Assembly: GCF_025917315.1 (NCBI RefSeq)
Contig: NZ_CP080627.1
Coordinates: 2,356,001-2,420,000 of the forward strand
Length of the DNA: 64,000 nucleotides
Direction: 5' to 3'
From: Halomonas qaidamensis
GTDB lineage: Bacteria > Pseudomonadota > Gammaproteobacteria > Pseudomonadales > Halomonadaceae
Below are positions 25,886-35,142 of the stretch, piece by piece. How positions within the stretch are numbered: the first letter of the stretch is position 1; the number at the start of each line of letters is the position of its first letter. A program made the translations under genes and the position numbers. Under the pieces are notes generated by a model. The model saw only the letters and a list, made by a program, of their open reading frames with translations, searched no databases and was not told the DNA's origin.

Positions 25886-28800
25886 CTAAACGCGTTGCCA
25901 TTATCGGCGCCGCCCATCGTTTCCCCGGCACCACCCCTGAAACGTTCTGGCAGGACCTGCAAGCCGAAAAAGACCTCGTCACCCAAGTGGCCGCTGACCG
26001 CTGGAGCCAAGATGCTTACTGGCACCCAGACAAACGTCACCCTGGCACCAGCATCACGTTTGCTGCGGGTAGCCTAGGCGATATCAGCGGATTCGACGCA
26101 GCGTTTTTCGGCATTTCGCCCCGTGAAGCGGCGAACATGGACCCGCAACAGCGCATGCTGTTAGAACTCGCTTGGGAAACCATGGAAAGCGCAGGCATAG
26201 TGCCTAGCACCCTTCGCGGCAGCCAGTGCGGCGTTTTCATTGGTGTCGCCAGCCTGGACTACTCTTATCGTCTAGCCGATGACATGGGGGCAATTGACGC
26301 CTCTACTGCAACGGGCAACACCTCAAGTATTGCTTCTAACCGGCTCTCTTATGTGTTTGACCTGCATGGCCCCAGCATGTCGCTAGATACCGCCTGTTCG
26401 TCTTCCATGGTCGCTTTTCACCAAGCCTGCCAATCGATACGCAGCGGTGAAACAACGATGGCGCTGGCGGGCGGTATTAGTCTCCACCTACATCCTTATG
26501 GCTTTATTATTTTCTCTAAGGCCAGCATGCTTTCACCCACTGGCCGCTGCCAAGTTTTCGATGACGCAGGCAACGGCTACGTGCGCTCGGAAGGTGCGGG
26601 ACTGTTTTTGCTCAAGGATTACGACCTGGCGGTCGCCGATGGCGACAATATTCTAGCCGTTATTGCCGGTTCGGCGGTCAACACTGACGGCCACAAGTCT
26701 GGCCTCACTGTTCCTAACCCCAGCGCTCAAATTGATTTAATGCGTCGTGCCTACCAGCAGGCGGGTATTACTCCTGATGAGATCGACTACCTTGAAGCCC
26801 ACGGTACCGGTACCGCCGTTGGCGACCCGATAGAAACCCGCGCGATTGGTGAAGCACTCGGCAAATTCCGCAAAACGCCACTGCTGATTGGTTCAGTAAA
26901 AAGCAACGTTGGTCACCTGGAAACCGCCTCTGGCGTCGCCGGTCTTGCCAAAGCGCTTTATAGCCTGCAGCACCGTGAAGTGCCTGCCACAATCGGCATA
27001 CGCAAGCTGAATACACGCATCAAATTTGATGAGTGGAACATTAGCGTTGTTACCAAAGCGCAGCCGCTCAAGAAACAGGGCCGCTTGGTAATTGGCGTTA
27101 ACTCCTTTGGTTTTGGCGGCGCAAATGCCCACGTCATTCTCGAAAGCGCCCCCGAAAAAACGCCCGCGCCTCGTCAAGTACCTGACATAGCGCTACCTAT
27201 TCGCATTAGCGCGCGTAGCCAAGAAGGGCTAACAGCCAATGCCCAGGCGCTTGCCAGCCATTTGCGTGATAGTCACCAGGCTTTCTATGATATTGCGCAC
27301 ACGCTTTATAACCATCGTGAGCAGCATACGTTTGGGGCTCTTTGCTTTGCTCAAACACCGGGCGAAGCCGCCAATGCGCTCAGCAAGTTTGTCGACGGTG
27401 AAACCAACAGCGTTGTAACGCTTGAGCGTTTAGCAAACGCCCGCGGCCCCGTGTTCGTTTATGACGGCAATGGTTGCCAATGGGAAACCATGGGCCATGA
27501 CCTGCTAAATGAGCCCGCGTTCAGCGATGCCATTGACCGCGTAGATGCTCTGTTCCAGCAGCATGGCGAATTTTCGCTACGCGATGAACTCGCCGGGCGC
27601 AACCCTCCAGTGGCCAACGGAAGTCGCTTTGAGCGTACTGAAATCGCCCAACCGGCGCTGTTTGCTCTTCAAGTGGCATTAACCGAATGGCTTAAATCCA
27701 ACGGTATTGTACCTGTCGCCGTATTCGGCCACAGCGTTGGTGAAGTTGCTGCCGCTTGGGCATCTGGCGCGCTTACCTTAGAAGATGCGGTAAAGGTCAT
27801 TTACTACCGTAGTTTCTACCAAGGCAAAACCCGTGGCCTAGGGGAAATGACCGCGGTTGCCATGAGCGCGGAAGAGATTGCTCCCTGGCTTGAAAAAGCC
27901 GAATTCAACAACATCAGTTTGGCGGGCATTAATAGCCCCAAAGGCATCACCTTGGCGGGTGATCGTGATCAGCTGAGCGCTATTGAAGCAGCGCTCAGCG
28001 AACAGAGTACGTTTGCTAAGCGCTTGCCATTAGATTACGCCTTCCATAGCCCTGCCATGGACAGCATTCAAGCTGGCGTTGTCGACGCCTTGGCTGACAT
28101 TCGCCCCCGTGCGACTGATATTCCCTATGTCTCGACCGTTACCGGTGTCATCAGTGACGGCACAGAGCTAGATGCCCACTACTGGTGGCTTAATATTCGT
28201 GAACCGGTTCTGTTTGATCATGCCGCCACGACACTTATCGAGCAGGGCTACAACGTCTTTGTTGAAGTTGGTGCGCATCCGATTCTACGCCGCTATCTAA
28301 ACGAGTCCTTGCGCCAGCAAGAGCGCAGTGGACTAGTATTTGGCACCATTGAACGCCATAAGTCAGGCGTAGATGGCTTGTCCCACTGCCTAGGACAGCT
28401 GCTGCTAAGCGGATTACCCCTTGATAGCCGTCACTTCTTCCCGGTGGAAGGCCAGCGGGTTCTGCTGCCACGGTATGCATGGCAGCGCACTAACCTCTGG
28501 GTACAGGGCACCAACGACGGCCAGGGTCTGCTGTCTCGTTACTACCAGCATCCACTGTTGGGTTATCCGCTTGCACAGCAAGACCACACCTGGGAAAGCC
28601 AGCTGGACACCCAACGTCAGCCGTGGCTTGCTGATCACGTGGTTGGTGAAGGCGCGGTGTTTCCCGGCGCTGGCTTTGTAGAGCTTACGCTAGCGGCCGC
28701 CTTACAGCAGAAAGACACACCGCTTTTAGACATTGAAGAGCTGGAAATCCGCGCCCCGCTGCTGCTAGACGGCCCCAATGGCCGCACCATGCGGTTAACG

Positions 28801-31800
28801 CTGAACCCAGACGACGGCCGCTTAACTATCCATTCCCGCGAGCCTGCTACCGGCAGCGAATGGCAGCTTAATGCCGTCGCCCGCCGCATGCGCGAAAGCC
28901 GTGGCTTTTTGCTCAAACGCCAAGCGCCTAGCCTACCCAGCCGCGCACCTGACTACACCCTGGCTGAGCACTTGCAGATGGCCGAACGCATCGGGCTACA
29001 TTACGGCCCTGCTTTCCAAGCCATCAGCCGTGGCTGGATTGAGGGCGATAGCGTGATTGGTGAGATCGCGCTAGCGAGCGATGTCCAGGCCCAGCTCGAT
29101 ACACTACACGTTCATCCAGGCATTCTGGACAGTGCTTTCCAGATGTTTATTCCGCTGCTGGCTCAGCATAGCGAGTTCGCCGCGCAGCTTGCCTTTGTAC
29201 CGGTTCGCGTTGGCCGCATTCAGGTGAATGCAGAAGCCGGTACCCCTGTACTGGCGCGGGCAGTCATGGGTAAACGAGCACCCCACTCTTTCACCGCTGA
29301 TTTCGAGCTGTATGATGCCGCTGGCAACGCCGTGGCTGTGCTCAGTGAAACCCGCTTCAAGGCCATCCGCTTGAACCGCGCGCATCACCAGCACTTTAGC
29401 TATCTAGAGGTTGAACTAACGCCTGCCCCGCTGACCGCAGCAACATTACCGCTACCTAACAACGCGCTCGTTAGGCTGGCGGGACTAAGCGATACCTATG
29501 CCGCCAGCACCGGCCAACGCTATGCCCAGGAAGTGTCGCCACTACTTGATAGGCTTAGCGAAGCGTTTGTGTCGTTCAATTATGACGGCAGTGAAGATCA
29601 GCTCGCACCGGAAACCATTTGGCAGTTACTGGTGCAAGATTATCCCGACTATTTTGCGCCTATTCATATGGTGGGTCGTTTAGGGCTGCATCGCGAACAG
29701 CTCACCAACGGCAGTGCCACCCTTGAAAGCCTAGGTATTACTTCTGAACACTTAGCCGGTATTAACCGCGTTCTCATCGGTGAGGACGGCTGGCAGGTAC
29801 TAGCAACCGAACTTGGCGCACTGATGGAGGCGACACTAGCGACCCTGCCATCAGGACAGCGTCTCCAGTTATTAGAAGCTGGTGCCTGTGCTCCCGCTCT
29901 TGGTCAGCGCCTACTCGAACAGCTGGCTAACACTACTCATATTGCAAAAGATGCGCATCACTATCGCGCTATCACTACCAATGATACGGCTCGTCACCAA
30001 GCCGAACAGCTCCAAGAGCGCTTCCCGCTGATGGATGTTCAGTCGCTAGACGACGCCCTACCAACACTGAGTAGCGCCGCAAAAGCTCAACTGGCGTTTA
30101 TCAGCGTGGACGTCACTCAGCCTGAGCGCAGCCGCCAACTAATGGAAGCGCTTCCTGCACAGCTTGCACCAGGTGCCCAAGTCATGGTGATAGGCGTTCA
30201 TCCCAGCCGTTGGTTGGATGACCTTCTAGCCACGCCAGGCATCGACCAAGCCGCTCTGGAGCAAGACACCGTGGTTGAGTGGCTAACCACCCAGGGCTTT
30301 AGCGTTTCACCGCCGGTTGAACTTGAGGAGAGTGGGGCTTACCTGCTGCATGGCCAGTTTGCTTCGGAAGCGGTTGAAAACAGTCAATCTACGCCAGAGG
30401 CTCAAAACGCATCAACGGCCTACCATTTAATTGTCTCTGACATTGAACACGAAGCACTCGCCGCCCAGCTTGCCGAGCAATTAGGCACGACCTCTACTTG
30501 GCTAACCGTCAGCGATGCAGCGCCGCAAGCGCTATTAACAGCCGCGTTAGGGGCACGCCAAGACGTACCTGGCGAACTCAATGTAATTGACTTGCGTTGG
30601 CTGAAAGGCGCTACCACTAGCGCCCAAACACAACGCTGCTACACCGCTCAGCAGTGGTCGCTGGCGTTAGAGGCAAGCGGGCTTGAGAGCCAAGGTAGTC
30701 GTGTCATGCTTTGGCTAACCACCCAAGCCGCCAGCACTGGCGATGACGCGGCGCTATGGGGCTTCGGTCGCTCGCTGGCAAACGAGGCCGTTGGTCATCG
30801 TGTCACGCTGATTGATCTACCAGAGGCACTCAGTGACGCGGCGCTAATCGCATTTGCAGCATCAATCGCCACGCCAGATAGTGAAAATGAGCTGGTCATT
30901 ACCGCAGAGGGTGATCGGTTTGCCACGCGCCTGCGCACGCTGCCTGCTCCTCATCCAGAGAAACAGGCAAACGCTGAACCGCATCAAGCAATGTCATTAG
31001 GCTTTACCTTACCAGGCCAATTACGCCAACTGCAGTGGCGGCCACGCCCGCTACCGGAACTGGGCGCGGATGAGGTAGAAATTCGTGTTAAAGCAACCGG
31101 GCTAAACTTCCGTGACGTGATGTATACCCTTGGTCTGCTGTCCGATGAAGCGATTGAAAATGGCTTTGCTGGCCCGACCCTGGGGCTTGAGTTCTCTGGA
31201 GAGGTTCTTGCGGTAGGTGCCAATGTTCAGCACGTTATGCCTGGCCAAGCGGTCGTTGGCTTTGGTCCCGCCAGCTTCAGCGATCGGCTGATTGCCAGCC
31301 AACACGCAGTAGCGCCGCTGCCTGAGGGCGTCAGCTACGCCGCTGCCGCCACCATTCCGACCACTTTCTTCACGGTGTACTACGCACTGAAGCATCTGGC
31401 GCGCCTGGAACCCGGCGAGAAAGTGCTGATCCACGGTGCTGCGGGCGGTGTTGGCATCGCCGCACTGCAAATTGCTCAGTGGCTAGGTGCCGACATCTAC
31501 GCCACGGTGGGCTCTGAAGAGAAGCGCGACTTCCTACGTTTGATGGGTGAGGAGCGCATCTACGACTCACGCTCACTCACATTTGCCGAAGAGATCCTAG
31601 AGGATACGCAAGGCGAAGGCGTGGATGTGGTACTGAACTCGCTGGCGGGCGAAGCGATCAATCAAAACCTACGCGCACTGCGCCCGTTTGGTCGCTTCCT
31701 CGAGTTAGGCAAACGCGATTTCTATGAAAACACCCAGATTGGGCTACGTCCGTTCCGTAATAACTTAAGCTACTTCGGTATTGACTCCGACCAGCTGATG

Positions 31801-33213
31801 AAAGTACAGCCTGCCCTCACCCAGCGCCTGTTTGGAGAAATGATGGCGCTGTTTAACGATGGCACGCTCAGCCCACTGCCGTTCACCGCATTCAGCCACA
31901 ATCAGGTAATTGACGCCTTCCGCTATATGCAGCAAGCGCGCCAAATCGGCAAAGTCGTGGTCACCTATGAACAGCCCATTGCGCCACCGCGCAACGAAAC
32001 ATTAGGCACTGGCACAATGACCCTACCTGCCGATGCCAGCTATCTGGTCACCGGCGGGTTAGGCGGTTTTGGACTGAAAACCGCCCAATGGTTAGTTAGC
32101 AAAGGCGCACGTCAGCTTGTTCTGTTAAGCCGTAGCGGCCCTGCTAGCGAAGAAGCCCAGGCTGCCATCGCGACCTTTGAAGCCCAGGGCGTGAAAGTGC
32201 TGGCAGCCGCGTGTGACATTACTGATCGCGATGCCTTGGCCGTTGTCATGGAACGCATTCACCATGAGCTAAGCCCGTTACGGGGCATCGTTCATGCTGC
32301 CACGGTCATTGATGACGGCTTAATTCGTAACCTCGATGCTGAGCGGATTCAAAAAGTGCTGGCACCGAAAATTGATGGTGCCCGACACCTGGACGCCCTC
32401 ACCCACGACATCGCGCTCGACTTCTTTGTCCTCTACTCCTCAGCGACCACGCTATTTGGTAACCCAGGGCAAGCCAATTACGTGGCGGCTAACCACTGGC
32501 TAGAAGCCTTTGCTGCCCGTCGCCGCGCCGCTGGCTTACCCGCTACCTGCGTACGCTGGGGGGCGATTGAAGATGTTGGCTTCCTAGCGCGCAACACGCG
32601 CACCCGAGATGCACTGCAAGAGCGCCTAGGCGGTTCAGCCTTGCGCTCTGATGACGCCCTCAAGGTGCTCGAGCAAATGCTGTTGACCGAAGGGCCAAGC
32701 CTTGGCGTTCTTGAACTTGAGTGGGGAGCGCTAGCGCGTTTCTTACCCACCGCCCAAGCGCCGCGGTTTAACGAAATTGCCCGCGCCAGTGACGATGATG
32801 GCAACGTTGATCACGATGACGATATCAGCGCCTTACTTGCAGATCTTTCACCGGAAGAACTGCACAGCACGATCACTGATCTCCTGCGCGCAGAGCTAGC
32901 CAGCATCCTATTAATTGATGAAGAAAAAATCGACATCAATCGCTCGGTGTACGATATGGGGTTTGACTCGTTGATGGGCGTTGAACTGATGACGGCCATT
33001 GAGAACCGGTTAAACGTTCAAGTACCAGTCATGGTGCTAAGCGAGGCATCAACACTGAACAAACTCGCCGGCGTGCTGATTCAAAAATTACATCAGCATG
33101 ACAAGGATGTTGAAGAGACGCCACAAGATGCGTTAGCCTCTCTGGCCGCTCGCCATGGGGCGGATGGGCACACTAGTGAGCCGGCCTCAACATCTACGAC
33201 CGAGACACCATGA
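25882..33213 (+). CDS. Fully reducing type I polyketide/fatty-acid synthase (RkpA-like)
   Basis: A 2443-aa single-module iterative synthase. Domains in order: KS (about 1-430; C172 in DTACSSS, H307 in EAHGTGT, H345 in NVGHLE), AT (about 460-880; S618 in GHSVGE), DH (about 890-1170; H919 in DHVVGEGAVFP, D1083 in HPGILDS), a central segment with a degenerate methyltransferase-like stretch, ER (about 1700-2035; NADPH motif HGAAGGVG at 1851-1858), KR (about 2045-2300; GGLGGFG at 2058-2064, S2187, Y2200, N2204) and ACP (about 2325-2400; S2363 in DSL). All catalytic residues look intact, so a saturated chain is expected. No thioesterase; release is probably by the oxoamine synthase encoded next (ATGA overlap). 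Confidence 0.93.
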   Translation: MTKRVAIIGAAHRFPGTTPETFWQDLQAEKDLVTQVAADRWSQDAYWHPDKRHPGTSITFAAGSLGDISGFDAAFFGISPREAANMDPQQRMLLELAWETMESAGIVPSTLRGSQCGVFIGVASLDYSYRLADDMGAIDASTATGNTSSIASNRLSYVFDLHGPSMSLDTACSSSMVAFHQACQSIRSGETTMALAGGISLHLHPYGFIIFSKASMLSPTGRCQVFDDAGNGYVRSEGAGLFLLKDYDLAVADGDNILAVIAGSAVNTDGHKSGLTVPNPSAQIDLMRRAYQQAGITPDEIDYLEAHGTGTAVGDPIETRAIGEALGKFRKTPLLIGSVKSNVGHLETASGVAGLAKALYSLQHREVPATIGIRKLNTRIKFDEWNISVVTKAQPLKKQGRLVIGVNSFGFGGANAHVILESAPEKTPAPRQVPDIALPIRISARSQEGLTANAQALASHLRDSHQAFYDIAHTLYNHREQHTFGALCFAQTPGEAANALSKFVDGETNSVVTLERLANARGPVFVYDGNGCQWETMGHDLLNEPAFSDAIDRVDALFQQHGEFSLRDELAGRNPPVANGSRFERTEIAQPALFALQVALTEWLKSNGIVPVAVFGHSVGEVAAAWASGALTLEDAVKVIYYRSFYQGKTRGLGEMTAVAMSAEEIAPWLEKAEFNNISLAGINSPKGITLAGDRDQLSAIEAALSEQSTFAKRLPLDYAFHSPAMDSIQAGVVDALADIRPRATDIPYVSTVTGVISDGTELDAHYWWLNIREPVLFDHAATTLIEQGYNVFVEVGAHPILRRYLNESLRQQERSGLVFGTIERHKSGVDGLSHCLGQLLLSGLPLDSRHFFPVEGQRVLLPRYAWQRTNLWVQGTNDGQGLLSRYYQHPLLGYPLAQQDHTWESQLDTQRQPWLADHVVGEGAVFPGAGFVELTLAAALQQKDTPLLDIEELEIRAPLLLDGPNGRTMRLTLNPDDGRLTIHSREPATGSEWQLNAVARRMRESRGFLLKRQAPSLPSRAPDYTLAEHLQMAERIGLHYGPAFQAISRGWIEGDSVIGEIALASDVQAQLDTLHVHPGILDSAFQMFIPLLAQHSEFAAQLAFVPVRVGRIQVNAEAGTPVLARAVMGKRAPHSFTADFELYDAAGNAVAVLSETRFKAIRLNRAHHQHFSYLEVELTPAPLTAATLPLPNNALVRLAGLSDTYAASTGQRYAQEVSPLLDRLSEAFVSFNYDGSEDQLAPETIWQLLVQDYPDYFAPIHMVGRLGLHREQLTNGSATLESLGITSEHLAGINRVLIGEDGWQVLATELGALMEATLATLPSGQRLQLLEAGACAPALGQRLLEQLANTTHIAKDAHHYRAITTNDTARHQAEQLQERFPLMDVQSLDDALPTLSSAAKAQLAFISVDVTQPERSRQLMEALPAQLAPGAQVMVIGVHPSRWLDDLLATPGIDQAALEQDTVVEWLTTQGFSVSPPVELEESGAYLLHGQFASEAVENSQSTPEAQNASTAYHLIVSDIEHEALAAQLAEQLGTTSTWLTVSDAAPQALLTAALGARQDVPGELNVIDLRWLKGATTSAQTQRCYTAQQWSLALEASGLESQGSRVMLWLTTQAASTGDDAALWGFGRSLANEAVGHRVTLIDLPEALSDAALIAFAASIATPDSENELVITAEGDRFATRLRTLPAPHPEKQANAEPHQAMSLGFTLPGQLRQLQWRPRPLPELGADEVEIRVKATGLNFRDVMYTLGLLSDEAIENGFAGPTLGLEFSGEVLAVGANVQHVMPGQAVVGFGPASFSDRLIASQHAVAPLPEGVSYAAAATIPTTFFTVYYALKHLARLEPGEKVLIHGAAGGVGIAALQIAQWLGADIYATVGSEEKRDFLRLMGEERIYDSRSLTFAEEILEDTQGEGVDVVLNSLAGEAINQNLRALRPFGRFLELGKRDFYENTQIGLRPFRNNLSYFGIDSDQLMKVQPALTQRLFGEMMALFNDGTLSPLPFTAFSHNQVIDAFRYMQQARQIGKVVVTYEQPIAPPRNETLGTGTMTLPADASYLVTGGLGGFGLKTAQWLVSKGARQLVLLSRSGPASEEAQAAIATFEAQGVKVLAAACDITDRDALAVVMERIHHELSPLRGIVHAATVIDDGLIRNLDAERIQKVLAPKIDGARHLDALTHDIALDFFVLYSSATTLFGNPGQANYVAANHWLEAFAARRRAAGLPATCVRWGAIEDVGFLARNTRTRDALQERLGGSALRSDDALKVLEQMLLTEGPSLGVLELEWGALARFLPTAQAPRFNEIARASDDDGNVDHDDDISALLADLSPEELHSTITDLLRAELASILLIDEEKIDINRSVYDMGFDSLMGVELMTAIENRLNVQVPVMVLSEASTLNKLAGVLIQKLHQHDKDVEETPQDALASLAARHGADGHTSEPASTSTTETP

Positions 33214-34544
33214 CTGCAAAGCGCTCTGAACTGAAACGAAAGCTGTTGGAACAAGCACGCAAGCGTCCAACACCACGGGCCACCAGCCCTCAAGCGCCTG
33301 CAGCATTTGGCGCTGAGGCTACTCGGACAGTCCCCGAGCGCTTTACACGCTTCGATGCTCACCCTGGCTATCAGCAGTTAGCACTGCTGCGCCAGGGCGC
33401 AAAGCAGCTAGGCCTGATAGATCCGTTCTTCAAAGTCCATGACGGGCTTGCCGGGGCCACTAGCGTTATTGATGGTCAGTCTTGCATCAATTTCGCTAGC
33501 TACAACTACCTGGGTTACTCCGGTGACCCACGGGTTATTCAAGCCTCTTGTGAGGCAGCAGGCCACTATGGCACGTCCGTCTCCGCCAGCCGCGTTGTCT
33601 CGGGCGAACGGCCTATCCACAGGGAACTCGAGCAGGCTATTGCCAACATCTATGGGGTTGAAGACGCCGTTGCCTTTGTTAGCGGCCATGCAACCAATGT
33701 GTCTACCCTTGGCTACCTGTTAGGCCCGAAAGACCTAGTGCTTCACGACGAGTACATTCATAACAGCTCATTAGTTGGCGCTCAGCTTTCCGGCGCTAAG
33801 CGCATGCCCTTCAGCCATAATGACCCCAACGCGCTCGACGCCCTGCTGAGCAATCATCGTCATCAATTTGAACGTGTAATTGTGGTGATAGAAGGGCTTT
33901 ACAGCATGGATGGCGACATCCCAGAGCTACCCCGCTTTATTGAGATAAAGCAACGCCACCAAGCGTGGTTGATGGTAGATGAAGCGCACTCGTTTGGGGT
34001 CATGGGTGACACAGGCCTAGGCTTACGAGAGCATTTTGCGATTGACCCCACCGATGTCGATATCTGGATGGGCACCATGAGCAAAACGCTATCTGGCTGT
34101 GGGGGCTATATCGCCGGTAATAAAGCGCTAGTGGAAACCCTGCGCTACTTTGCCCCAGGCTTTTTGTATAGCGTGGGTATGCCCGCTCAAGTGGCCGCGC
34201 CTTCACTTAAAGTACTGGAGTTGATGCCCCAGGAAACCGAGCGCGTTACCCGCCTGCAGGCAATTTCGCGTTACTTTCTTGAACAAGCGCAGGCACGGGG
34301 AATGGATACCGGACACAGTATCGGCTCTGCGGTCGTGCCCGTTATTGTGGGTAGTTCACCGCTGGCAGCCCACTTATCCCATGCGCTACTTGAGCAGCAC
34401 ATTAACGTGCAGCCTATTTTGTACCCTGCTGTTCCTGAAAAGAGCGCTCGTTTACGCTTTTTCCTTTCCTGCGAACACACTGAGGCCCACATCGACCAGA
34501 CACTGGATGTTCTTGCAGTGCTGCTCGCTAACGCTAAAGGGTGA
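33210..34544 (+). CDS. PLP-dependent alpha-oxoamine synthase (RkpG/BioF-like)
   Basis: A 444-aa fold-type I aminotransferase-like enzyme of the AOS family (BioF, Kbl, HemA, serine palmitoyltransferase). Seen: NYLGYSG near 100, SGHATN, VDEAHSFGVMG (PLP Asp/His) and the Schiff-base lysine K292 in GTMSKTLSG. Reaction by family: decarboxylative condensation of an amino acid with an acyl thioester. Placed straight after an ACP-ending synthase lacking a thioesterase, it likely off-loads the chain to give a long-chain amino-ketone, a sphingoid-like base. An N-terminal basic extension of about 55 residues precedes the core. Start overlaps the synthase stop (ATGA). Confidence 0.88.
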   Translation: MTAKRSELKRKLLEQARKRPTPRATSPQAPAAFGAEATRTVPERFTRFDAHPGYQQLALLRQGAKQLGLIDPFFKVHDGLAGATSVIDGQSCINFASYNYLGYSGDPRVIQASCEAAGHYGTSVSASRVVSGERPIHRELEQAIANIYGVEDAVAFVSGHATNVSTLGYLLGPKDLVLHDEYIHNSSLVGAQLSGAKRMPFSHNDPNALDALLSNHRHQFERVIVVIEGLYSMDGDIPELPRFIEIKQRHQAWLMVDEAHSFGVMGDTGLGLREHFAIDPTDVDIWMGTMSKTLSGCGGYIAGNKALVETLRYFAPGFLYSVGMPAQVAAPSLKVLELMPQETERVTRLQAISRYFLEQAQARGMDTGHSIGSAVVPVIVGSSPLAAHLSHALLEQHINVQPILYPAVPEKSARLRFFLSCEHTEAHIDQTLDVLAVLLANAKG

Positions 34545-34550
34545 ACAATA

Positions 34551-35072
34551 ATGGAGGAATTAGAAACCCAAGAAGCGTGGATTAATCCCAGCTGGTATGT
34601 CATTCAGTGCAAAGGCGGCGAGTCGTTTCGCGCCGCCGAGCACCTTGCTAACCAAGGGTACGAGGTGTTTCACCCCGTGCTAAGTGTTAAACGCAAGCGC
34701 CAGGGCAAATATACCTTGGTGACTGAGCCGCTGTTTCCTTATTACCTTTTTATTCGCTTGGATCAAATAGTCAGCAACTGGCGGCCGATTCGCTCGACCC
34801 GTGGCGTACTGCGCCTACTCACCTTTGGTAATACGCCCATTGCGGTGCCAGATGCGTTAATCGAAACGCTACGTGATCAACCGCACCATCAGGAAGGTAG
34901 CCACAGTATTTTCAGTGTCGGGGAAAAAGTAACGATTACTGACGGCCCTTTCAAAGATTTAGAAGCCGTCTTTAAACGCTGCAAGGGCGAAGAGCGTGCT
35001 ATCGTTCTGCTTAACGTGCTTCAGCGCCCTCAAGATGTTGAGCTTTCTATCGACAACTTACGGAAAAATTAA
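34551..35072 (+). CDS. rfaH: RfaH-type transcription antiterminator
   Basis: A 173-aa NusG paralogue. The N-terminal NGN domain (about 12-105: WYVIQCKGGES, FHPVLSVKRKRQGK, PLFPYYLFIRL) and a C-terminal KOW segment (GEKVTITDGPFKDLEAVF, about 124-145) are present; RfaH-like features include the KRKRQGK stretch. RfaH suppresses pausing and Rho termination in long polysaccharide operons that carry an ops site. Here it is the last gene of the capsule operon, 6 bp after the oxoamine synthase, so it may form a positive loop on its own operon. An unambiguous ops sequence was not found. Confidence 0.85.
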   Translation: MEELETQEAWINPSWYVIQCKGGESFRAAEHLANQGYEVFHPVLSVKRKRQGKYTLVTEPLFPYYLFIRLDQIVSNWRPIRSTRGVLRLLTFGNTPIAVPDALIETLRDQPHHQEGSHSIFSVGEKVTITDGPFKDLEAVFKRCKGEERAIVLLNVLQRPQDVELSIDNLRKN

Positions 35073-35100
35073 AAAGAGGCCGTCGTGACGGCCTCTTTTT
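35071..35100. terminator. Bidirectional intrinsic terminator
   Basis: A perfect 14-bp stem (AAAAAGAGGCCGTC with its complement) and 2-nt loop, beginning inside the rfaH stop codon and flanked by A and T tracts. It can end the capsule operon on the plus strand and the P450-dctP transcript on the minus strand. Confidence 0.92.
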
Positions 35101-35110
35101 CTACCTTTTG

Positions 35111-35142
35111 TCTACCTTACATAATTTTTTCTACCTTACATA
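35111..35142. repeat. 13-nt direct repeat in the dctP tail
   Basis: TCTACCTTACATA occurs at 35111-35123 and 35130-35142; the second copy contains the dctP stop codon (TTA on the plus strand, 35136-35138). A third partial copy precedes at 35099-35107. Probably a short local duplication past the gene end. Confidence 0.6.
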
